The notes under the pieces: model-generated
What the model was told of the DNA's origin: nothing
The model's database searches: none
Seen by the model: the letters and a program-made list of their open reading frames with translations, nothing else
Shown: piece by piece, positions 1-15,300 of the stretch
Layout: each line of letters starts with the position of its first letter
Position numbering within the stretch: the first letter of the stretch is position 1
Assembly: GCF_000003815.2 (NCBI RefSeq)
Contig: NC_049982.1
Span: forward strand, 18,591,534 to 18,655,533
DNA length: 64,000 nt
From: Branchiostoma floridae
Lineage: Eukaryota; Chordata; Leptocardii; Amphioxiformes; Branchiostomatidae
Reading direction: 5' to 3'
Made by a program: the position numbers and the translations under genes

Positions 1-218
1 CGTGAAGATTATTCAGTGACTGACATATGACACACATCTACATTACTATAGGATTGCAGGAATTCGTGTTTCAATGGCTGTTTCTGTTCCCATCTTTTTA
101 TCACTCTCATGAAAGTGCAGTCAAAATCCAACCACGAATATCCCTCTACGTAACTTGACATCATCGGCGAACACAAAGTGTCTATGGTTGTAAATACAGT
201 CGTTTTGTTTCCCTTCAG

Positions 219-1431
219 AGCACCGTCACGCCTTTGACAAGCTGTCTAACTCCCGCACCCTGGACCTGTCGTACGACTATGGTTCCATCATGCACTACGA
301 GAGCCACGCCTTCAGCACCAACGGAAGGGAGACCATCGTTCCCAAGGTCGGTTGACAAGATTCACGTTATTTCATGTGACAAGATTCACGGTATTTCATG
401 TGACAAGATTCACGGTATTTCATGTGACAAGATTCACGGTATTTCATGTGACAAGATTCCCGGTATTTCATGTGACAAGATTCACGGTATTTCATGTGAC
501 AAGATTCCCGTTTTTTTCATGACATCATGTGACAAGAATCGCGTTATTTCATGGGCAAGATTCACATTATTTCATGTGACAAGATTCACGTTATTTCATG
601 TGACAAGATTCACGTTATTTCATGTGACAAGATTCTCGTCTTTTCATGACATCATGTGACAAGAATCGCGTTATTTCATGGGGCAAGACGTTATTTCATG
701 TGACAAGATTCACGTTATTTCATGTGACAAGATTCACGTTATTTCATGTGACAGGATTCACGTTATTTCATGTGGCAAGAATCACGTTTTTTCATGACAT
801 CATGTGACAAGAATCGCGTGATTTCATGGGGCAAGACGTTATTTCATGTGACAAGATTCACGTTATTTCATGTGACAGGATTCACGTTATTTCATGTGGC
901 AAGAACCACGTTTTTTCATGACATCATGTGACAAGAATCGCGTGATTTCATGGGGCAAGACGTTATTTCATGTGACAAGAATCGCGTTAATTCATGTGGC
1001 AAGATTCATGACATCATGTGATAAGATTCACGTTGTCTTATGTGACAAGATTCACGTTATTTCATGTCATAGATAATTCAGAGGCGCTCTAAAATGAGAT
1101 ACATTATGGCATCTTACTCCCGCAAAATAACGTTTGACATCTTCTTGAGCCAATTATATGTCATGACATCGCCTTCTTAATCGTTGATGAGAGAAGGTGG
1201 AGAAGGCTATGACATACTATGACATATAATTTCCTTACCTTTCTGCATATAGTTCAATATCGCTATTCCAGTAAGTCGCATTTTTAGATGATAACACAGA
1301 CAGCTTATCGCAATCTTCTATTTTTTGCACACCTGTAGCGTCCCTTGAATGGTATCGTCCTGGGAGCTGCGCAAGACTTCAGTTCCCTGGATCTGCAGAA
1401 AATCAACAAGTTGTACGATTGCAACAAATGA
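219..1431 (+). CDS. Astacin-family metalloprotease, 3' end only (last two exons)
   Basis: Two exons are visible, 219-346 and 1339-1431; the rest lies left of the window. The first is 128 nt, the same length as the equivalent exon in the two downstream plus-strand paralogues. It encodes the end of the astacin catalytic domain, including the Met-turn SIMHY, whose Tyr is the fifth zinc ligand in astacins. The last exon begins RPLNGIVLG and ends KLYDCNK before TGA at 1429-1431, almost identical to the end of the gene at 5882-11512. The product should be a secreted zinc endopeptidase; the HExxH helix is not in view, so activity cannot be judged. The intron between the exons is filled by a minisatellite that begins a few bases after the donor GTCGGT, a weaker donor than GTAAGT in the next paralogue. 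Family assignment is firm. Confidence 0.9.
352..1075 (+). repeat. 24-bp minisatellite inside an astacin intron
   Basis: About 30 head-to-tail variants of a unit close to TGACAAGATTCACGTTATTT plus CATG fill this intron. Because 24 is a multiple of three, open frames run through it and translate as repeats such as DKIHGISC, but these are not genes. A variant block starting CATGACATCATGTGACAAG recurs near 518, 646, 794, 918 and 1007, a higher-order period of roughly 90-150 bp, so the array grew by unequal exchange of multi-unit blocks. Confidence 0.95.
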
Positions 1432-1613
1432 ACATGTCATTTGTGCGCAAGTGCAATTGGCCTGTCATGATACTCGACATTTTTTTTGTCTTATATACGT
1501 ATAGTGTTAATCACAAAAATCTCTCACAATGTTAACTTTTAGGCTTTCAAGTATACCGTTACGTTGAATTGGTTGACAATAGGTGAAGTTACGTATACGT
1601 TTGATATCAGCGG

Positions 1614-1683
1614 CACACACATACACACACAGGGGCGCACAAACGCGCTAACAGACGCACACATACGCACACACACACACACG

Positions 1684-1748
<65 letters not shown>
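1614..1748. repeat. (CA)n followed by (AT)n microsatellite
   Basis: Imperfect CA/GCAC repeats run into an uninterrupted AT tract at about 1687-1748. It lies in the 3' flank of the first astacin gene. Confidence 0.95.
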
Positions 1749-1753
<5 letters not shown>

Positions 1754-1917
1754 AACACATACGCATTCACACGTACAAGCACGGGTATTTTATGAAAATG
1801 CATAGGTCAATCACGACCCTTATAGCAATGGTGATTGGTCAAACCACATTATGTGGTTCTAAGCTAAGACGGAATAGAATGATCATAATAACCCTTAATA
1901 AATCATGAATGGATGGC

Positions 1918-1923
1918 AATAAA
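1918..1923 (+). promoter_or_regulatory. Candidate polyadenylation signal AATAAA
   Basis: This is an AATAAA about 490 bases after the stop codon of the first astacin gene. It is the only clear canonical hexamer I noted in that flank. Confidence 0.4.
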
Positions 1924-3221
1924 CGATCGATGTGTTGGTCGTCTAATGTGGGATGAAAGTAAATAAGTGTGGCAATATAAATATTGCCGTGGCTACGATT
2001 TTATTGTTTACACATGTAAGTATTAATGATTGTTGTTGTAGGTGTGTTTTATTTGTGTTCTATCCTTTCGCCTGGCTGTATGTATGAAGATTGTTTTACA
2101 CGATGGATGTTTGTACGGCATTGTTGTTAACAAGAAATGCGATCTCTTGTGACGAGTGACCTGTTATAAGTGTTTCTCATTGATTATACAAATGAGGTCC
2201 TCATTTGCATAAAAGATATCAGTTGATCATCTCCTCTACCTCAATAACAATATGTTGAAAATATGAAAGTTTAGCAAGGAAAGCTATTGCAGCATTTTCT
2301 CATAAATTATGTAAATGAGACCCTAATTTGCATGAATTACGTCCGCATGTTCAACTTAACATACGTGTTGCTGCCAAATGTCACAAGAATGAAATTTTCG
2401 TCATTTAACACTATAATAACAGTTTCTCAATAATTATGTAAATTAGGTAACAATTTGTATAATTGACGTCTATCAATATTTCTCTCTTTTATAGTTATAT
2501 ATGTCATGTTTAAGTGTCCTAGTAGTAATGAAATATTGTGGCTTAAACTGTACTCATGAATTATGCAAATTAGCCCCTGTTGTGTATTAATAGCCCTTCC
2601 GTAATGAAGGCATCTCCGAAGTTATCTACATATCAAAAATCATTATGATCCGTCAACCCCTTCCTGAGTTATTCCCTTCCAACAGGATTGTACAATTGCG
2701 CACGCGCAGACGAATTGCTGTGGAATTTCGGAAATTGTTGCCAATCGAATGTGTACTTCACCTCACCCCGTAAGCCTAATATTTCATTTTTTTAGTCACA
2801 TATAGCATATTTTTGACCATTCTGACATGAAATGCAGTGTATTTATAAACTGTCCATTAATTATGCAAATCAGACCCTTATTTGCATGACTAACATTATG
2901 TAGGGCAACTATGAAGCTATCTATTTTTCAAATATGGGAATTCTTGTCAAATGTACGCACACTATACTATTAGGCTAGCCGCTGAGGCGTCGTCAAAAAT
3001 ACAGTTTACAGAGATGACGTCAGCACAAATAACCATGAGAAACAACAGATGCAGTCAGTCATGCCTGGAAGTCACGTGGTTCTTTAAGCGTCGGAAGAGG
3101 AGATACTACTGCTGAAGGACAGGAGGTGGAACCATATCATGACCTGAGCATTAGGCTGATAACATTCAGAGAGATATGCAAGGTCTCTCACGGGTCACCC
3201 CTCCTTCCAAAACCCGACTTA

Positions 3222-3310
3222 TTACCTTCGCCCAGAAGGGTATATTTTGGGCTACCTAGCGGTTTGTTACGGTACTGCAACGTGACGTCCGGATCTCGAG
3301 TTCTGGTTTT
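3222..3310 (+). repeat. Dispersed hairpin-ended repeat, 5' part
   Basis: The sequence starts with a TTACCTTCGCCCAGAAGGG type hairpin and continues into a segment ending CTAGCGG..GTTACGGTACTGCA. That segment matches the copy at 60593-60785 and the inverted copy at 4100-4275. Confidence 0.6.
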
Positions 3311-4099
3311 GAATGTTTTCTTATACATGTAGTTAATGTAAGATGAGATATTTCTTCATTAAAAATCAGTCATTGAAATATGCATTCGGTAAAGTTAACT
3401 CCGTAGTCCATACACGGCTGATATAAACACGCTGACATGAAAAATGAATGGATTTACCATGGCTTGAGGACATATTTACTTGCTCATCAACAAAATGATG
3501 AGGTAAACTAGAGTTCCACGACCTCATACCTGACTGGTGTATTAGTTATGGTTGCCATCAATCATGAAAATAAGGTCCTCATTTGCATAAATCATATTAG
3601 TTTATCATCTTCTCCACCAACATAACAGATGCACACAATATAAAAAGAAGGCATTCATTGCATTTCTCATGATTTATGCAAATAAGGTCATCATTTGCAT
3701 AATCAATGTTCAATGATGTTTATCTTTACTTAACTTCCAAAGACCACAAGTAAGAAAATCTTGTCATTTAGAACAATGGGATTATAGCATTATGTAAATT
3801 AGGCCTATATTTGCATAATATTTATCTGTAAAATATTTATTCTATTTCTCAGGTACCAACGCCACATGCATAATAAACTATATGGAGCATCACTTAAGCT
3901 ATCTACATACCCAAAATTCATGACGAACCGTTAACCCATCTTGGGTTATCCCTTTTCAAAGTCTGACACTAAACCAGCCCATGCAGTTCCAACGCAAGCC
4001 GCTAGAGGCCCACACCTGCACCACTTACTCTCAGCCCCAATTATCACGACCACAGCATGTTCAGAACTCGAGATATTAAAACAAAAAGTTTCTCTGCAG

Positions 4100-4275
4100 T
4101 ACCGTAACAAGTTGCTACGGGGCCCCAAATCTAATCGTCTCATCAAGGCCTACCCACATACCAAATATCAATACAATCCATCTACGTGTTCTCCAGTTAT
4201 GCTGGTCTTCTACACTCCCACATACAAACGCTACCGAAAATATAACCTTCTTGGCGAAGGTAATAACATATAACA
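4100..4275 (-). repeat. Dispersed hairpin-ended repeat, inverted copy
   Basis: Read on the minus strand it begins with ACCTTCGCCAAGAAGGTTAT, then a segment similar along its length to 60593-60785, including the stretch GTAGAAGACCAGCATAACT. It has no coding potential of its own. Confidence 0.75.
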
Positions 4276-5404
4276 ACGTGTAACGAAAGCCCCACACAAT
4301 AAAGGTGGAGTTCTCGAGTTATCACTGACGGCAGTGAAGTCACAAATGAAACGAGTTTCACCCCTCAGATATTTTAAGTTTTTTTCTTCTTATTATTTTC
4401 GATAGTCAAATTTATATCAACGTGAATTTAGCTAGTCTATTCGACTCTATTATATTATCTGATTCTGATACCATTAAGAAGCATTATATTAGCTTCTAAC
4501 AACCCTCTGTGTACAAATATAAAAAATGTAGCTTTAACTAGAGTTCGGCGACCTCATACCTCCATGAAAATTTAGAGCTTTCGTAAATTTCATGCAATTG
4601 ATTAACACATTAACATAATTTATGCATGGTGTTGTTCATCATTGACTAACGTCCACATGTCACAATTATAAAATTCCCATTATTAATCATAAAGCGGTTT
4701 TGCAATTTTTACATGAATTATGCAAATAAGTTCCTCATTACCATATTTGGTATCTGCTTATATTCCACCTATCATAATTAACAAGTGTTACATTTATTGA
4801 AGTCCAGGTATCGCAAACAATGGAATTATACAACTTTCTCATTAATTATGCAAATAAGGCCCTCATTTGCATAAGATGCATATCATTATTAACATCTTTG
4901 CGCAAGCTACCTGCATACCTAAAATGCAGGCAATCCGTCATTCCTTTCTGCAGTTATCCTCTTTGGTGTGTCTTGACAAAAACGCCCCTGCAGTTCCACA
5001 ATTAAAGGTTAGGGGGCTGAAACCTGCCCCACTTTGTCATGACGCTACAAGCTTTCTACCACCCAAATGTCTTGACCATATCGCGTCCGGGACAAGAGAT
5101 ACATTGGAAAAACTGTTATGATAGAATGTTCTCATTAATTATGCAAATGTATTCCTATTTTGCATAATTAGTATCTTACCTTGTACAACATTGTCTAAGG
5201 TACTCACATACCAAAAATCATGCAAATCCGTTGTTCCCTTCTTGAGTTATCGTCTTCAGAAGTTTTTGACAAAAATGCCCCTGCTATCCCAAAACTAGAC
5301 GCTAGGGGGCCCAAACTTATGTCATTTTTTTCTGGACACAAGAGCTATCTAATACTCAAAAATCGTACCATGTTCAGAACACCGAGATAGCAAAACCGGA
5401 AGTT

Positions 5405-5605
5405 GCGCTGCAGTACCAAGGGGAGCCGCTAGGTGGCCCAAAATCTAATCATTTCCAGCTTTCATCACACCCTACCAACACACCAAGTATGAAAACAATC
5501 CATCCACCCGTTCTTGAGTTATCTTGTTTACACACACACACACAGACAGACAGACAAACGCTGGGTAAAATATAACCTCCATGACATTTCATGGAGGTAA
5601 TTAAC
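5405..5605 (-). repeat. Related dispersed repeat with a different terminal hairpin
   Basis: The body resembles the 4100-4275 copy, but the end carries TTACCTCCATG-AAATG-TCATGGAGGTTA on the minus strand in place of the CCTTCGCC hairpin. It includes a short CA/GACA microsatellite at 5528-5560. Confidence 0.6.
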
Positions 5606-5829
5606 AAATAAAGTATAACCAGCCATTGATAATGAGACGTATTTCTGTATGTTCCACGGAAAAAGTGGAATCTTTTCTTGATAAAGTTTTCGTGCTGTGT
5701 TTGTCTTGTTTTCTTCTTGATAGAGTTGTGACGCTAAGTAGCAGGAAGAGATTACCCAAGCAAATGAACTATTTACTTGACTAACTTTTCAGTGAACGCC
5801 CAAAAGGACAACTTACGCATGAATATATG

Positions 5830-5835
5830 TATAAA
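5830..5835 (+). promoter_or_regulatory. TATA box of the ShKT-LCCL astacin gene
   Basis: TATAAA lies 52 bases before the ATG at 5882, a normal distance for a short 5' UTR of about 20-25 bases. Confidence 0.6.
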
Positions 5836-5881
5836 TGGGTCGAGGACTTGAGACTTGATTCAGCCTGCTAATTTCCTCAGC

Positions 5882-11512
<5,631 letters not shown>

Positions 11513-11797
11513 ATGGAGCACCGTCCTCTGACGGAGCTTCTGCTGTGATGTTAAGACTGTTGTCTTTCTTTCCACACATCTACATACAGTGACAAGAGTT
11601 TCACTATTACATATTAGATGTTTCTCCTTAAACGGCTGCACTAAAAGAACACAATGAGTAATTGTATACTGTTGGTAACTACACGTTTATTCTGACCGAG
11701 AGTCAAGCATTCAGTCCTGGATATTGCAAACAATGCGTAACAGCAACTAGTTCGCCGCCAATTATGATGATGAATTCATTTCACCACACTGAGCGTA

Positions 11798-11803
11798 AAT
11801 AAA
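11798..11803 (+). promoter_or_regulatory. Candidate polyadenylation signal AATAAA
   Basis: The hexamer lies 286 bases after the stop codon of the ShKT-LCCL astacin gene and before the promoter of the next gene. I see no gene in 11513-12270. Confidence 0.5.
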
Positions 11804-12276
11804 TAGATAAATAACGTTGCGTTTGCAGCTTTTAATATTTATATTTCTGCAGCTATCTAAGAGAATCAGAACATATGCCACTTTCTCAAGGGCGAGAAAA
11901 CATAGTTAGGAACATGTATTGTTGTCAGTGTGGGCCACATCCGCACTGTGGTTAATCTATATAGAATACCAACAGAGTCATGATAGTAAACATAGGCTGA
12001 CAGCTGTACAACCGGCAACCCTAAAGTTGGACGAACGAACTTTTTTAACGGTAAGAAAAACGGTATCAAAATTTTAAAGATCAAACCGTTTCTATTACGT
12101 TGATTTGTCACCTGCAAATGATTCCCAAGCATTTCATCTAGATACGATTTACGGCAAAACCCACTTCGCAGATGACTGACATCATAACAATACATGGACA
12201 CATTTTCCCATCGACACGCCCACACAAATAGTGTGTGCACATCTCGGACCCCAGTGTGTTTTGAGAGCTCGGAATG

Positions 12277-12284
12277 TATATATA
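12277..12284 (+). promoter_or_regulatory. TATA box of the three-ShKT astacin-like gene
   Basis: TATATAAG lies about 65-70 bases before the ATG at 12349. It fits a start site near 12305. Confidence 0.6.
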
Positions 12285-12348
12285 AGCTGCTCCATCAGAG
12301 AAGAGCTAGTTTTGAAAAAGTGAGACGCACAGTTTTCTCAACACAGCC

Positions 12349-15300
12349 ATGTTTGCTGTGATCTCATTCCTGTTGGTCGGGTCCGTGACAAGCGCACCGC
12401 GTGAGTAAGATTTTACCTAACTCCACCCTGGTATGATTTGGTAACACGCATCCTTCCATCTTTACCTTCGCCAGAATGGCAAGGTTATGTTTTGTGTCTT
12501 GTTTTTATATCTTTGCCTGCACCGACCACACATTGCCGAAAGTTAACGTAAAATACATTGCCTTGACCAAAGGCATTAATGACCTCTGTTGACAACCTGT
12601 CACCCAGGTCTTCAGGTGAAGGATGAGATTGCTGGAAAGGACATCGTGAGTAGCAGGCACTGGTGCTGATGTTTTCTTACAATGAAAAAAAAAAGAATGA
12701 AAAAATGAGAAGTTCATGGGAGCATAGACCTGGAGGCTTAAGTCAGAGTTATGTTAGAATTCATCAGGAGAACCTAGGCAGAGTTTATTTGAACACACGC
12801 ATGCACTAAAGATAAAAAGGCGTCTGTTTTTAAAAAATGACAAAAAATTTGTGAGAATGCAGAGTAACTGAATCCTTAAAAGCTTTGACGTTTTGTTGAG
12901 TCTTATGAAATTGTACTAGTAGCGACTCCAATTCTCTTACGTGAACCTCAGGAGTAGCTAGAGACTGTAACTGATAAATGATACTAAATCTTATATAAGC
13001 GAGCCTGTGTACGGTAACTAAATCCTCCATAAACTTTGAAAACTATTCATTTCCTTACTATGCATCACGGAAGGATTCCGTGTTCCCAACCATACACTAA
13101 ATGTTGCAATGTCACTTCAAGTACCATGTTCACTCGACTAATGGCACAGTATCATACTGATGTTTTCATTTCAGTATTACAGAAATGCAGTTGAGGATAA
13201 CAAGCTCTGGCCGTCTGGAGTTGTTCCTTACGTCTTCAATTCTGAATACGGTAAACAAGCCACTGTATTTATTGCAGAACGTTAGGAATAAATACTGACT
13301 TTTTATGGGCCTTCTTGTCGCCCTTTTCATTCTTCATTTTGCTATGATGCACCTTATTCTGTTCTATGCGTTCAGTCTCCAACATGTGCACATGTGATTT
13401 CGTGAATGCCTAAGTCTTTTTATCTTATGCCATTCAATCAATAAAGAACATGTTAAAAGCTCCATGAATAAACACGAACTATCCAGAAATCGTGCGTTTA
13501 AATGTTTTTTTTTTTTCAGCAAGTGCCTGTAAGGACGAGCACCAGTCCTGTCCACACTGGGCCAGTATCGGGGAATGTGACGTCAATCCAAACTACATGT
13601 TGGTCAACTGCCGATTGAGCTGCGGTGTTTGTGAACAAAGTAACTGAGATCAAATTTGTTTTGTAGTTTAAGTAAATGTAGACTTCAGATAAACCTGGGT
13701 AAGGCCGGACATTACACAATTGCGTATTAACTTATAAGTTTTAGATCTCAAAGTTATTCATAGCTACAGTGCTTCGAGTGGTCTCTAGTTACTATGTTAA
13801 TAGTTTTGTTTGGCGCAATAGTGTGTTGTCGTGATGATAGGTTACGAATACGAAATACATACGAATGAAAAAATGGAAGTCAAGTTGATAGTGCTCGAAA
13901 ACCATAAAATTCACCACACATTCAGTAGTGTGATAAGGCCACAGCAAGTAAATTTTATGGATGACATCCTCTGCAGACGGCAAAATTAGTGAGATAGGGC
14001 GAAGAAAAACAAGATGGGTAGAAAAAAACAAGATAGCTAAATTTCCCAAATATACGCAATAAACGTTAAAAAAGAAGAGTTAAAGCGCCAAAACATGGTA
14101 ACACAGCCTACAAGGCATTCTTTTCTGTATTCAAGACGTGAATTGGTGTAGTAAAGGTGGGTGTGGTAGACTGGTATCAATTACGGACATGGCAACTACA
14201 CTCATGGCTTCCATATTAGGGCCACTTTTACAACTATCTAACTAAATTTTTATTACTTTTTTATTTCTATAACTACAGTCATGGTTACCTGGCTAGTGTC
14301 ACTTCTACAGGTACAATCATAAGCCTACAACACATTTGCCCATTTTGGTACTTTCTCGTCATGTTGACCATCTCCGAAGAAGAAAAAAATTCTTGTTTTT
14401 CTTTCTGAAATCAGGTGAAAAATAATGCACGCGCTGATGTCATCCATTGAATTTACTTGCTGTGGCCTAATTAAAAACAGTGTGTTAACCATATACATTA
14501 CCATCGGTAAGAAGATTTAGATGCGATATGTATTTATCATTGTGCGCAGTATCCGAGAGAAGCACCTGTCAGGACAACCATGCCAGCTGTAGTTACTGGG
14601 CCAGTACCGGCGAGTGTCAGATCAACCCCAACTACATGCTCGTCAACTGTCAGGCCAGCTGCGGCACCTGCCAACCAAGTATAGTCTTTCACCCAACATA
14701 TAAAACTGTCTGGGTAAAAATCGTTCACTGAAGTTCACAGTTCCNNNNNNNNNNNNNNNNNNNNNNNNNNNNNNNNNNNNNNNNNNNNNNNNNNNNNNNN
14801 NNNNNNNNNNNNNNNNNNNNNNNNNNNNNNNNNNNNNNNNNNNNGTATATCTTTGCTTGTTGTTCATATTGCGGTCATATTACCCAATATTGCTTGAGTA
14901 CTGTCAAGGAGGTCAAAATAGGAAAAACTGAGTACTCCTTGGGTACTGTATGATAAACTGTAGATTTTTCCTTCTTTCAGCATCTACGTGTCAGGATAAC
15001 CATGAGCTCTGTTATCACTGGGCCAGTATCGGGGAATGTGACGTCAACCCACCCTACATGTTAGTGAACTGTATGCAGAGTTGTAACGTCTGTGCAATAG
15101 GTAATCATATATACTGTATTCAGCGAAATGTTTCAGAATACGATTTATATTTCTTCTTCGTAAAAATGACTTTTCAAAATGTAACCAGCCAACGACACGA
15201 TAACGTACGATAAACTTGAAGTTAAACACTCTATGCTAAAACCTTTTCTTGTTACATTTTGTATGTACAAAATACACAGTATGTTTCAGTCTATAATGTT

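Larger units (their letters stand above)
2160..5175. repeat. Array of inverted octamer repeats (ATGCAAAT ... ATTTGCAT)
   Basis: Exact octamers occur at 2203, 2326, 2563, 2863, 2880, 3581, 3676, 3693, 3809, 4720, 4848, 4865 and 5141, and degenerate ones lie between them. Where both arms are intact (2863/2880, 3676/3693, 4848/4865) the starts are exactly 17 bp apart with a spacer like NAGGNCCTC, giving a short hairpin. The surrounding text (a CTCATTAATTATGCAAAT type leader) is also conserved, so these are sub-repeats of one or more transposable elements. Confidence 0.8.
1924..5820. other. Repeat-rich intergenic region, no gene seen
   Basis: I see no exon with convincing codon structure here. 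The stretch is built of dispersed repeats: inverted pairs of the octamer ATGCAAAT / ATTTGCAT at many places, and several copies of a family whose end carries a hairpin of the type ACCTTC-GCCGA-GAAGGT. Two long non-coding frames (near 3126-3332 and 3941-4273) lie inside these repeats. Confidence 0.7.

Noticed and set aside
234..659. Open frame of 141 codons with DKIHGISC repeats
   Set aside because: It is read through the 24-bp minisatellite in an intron in the wrong frame of the astacin exon; repeat length divisible by three explains the openness.
1539..1908. Frames rich in YIYIYI / THTHTH
   Set aside because: Products of the CA and AT microsatellites.
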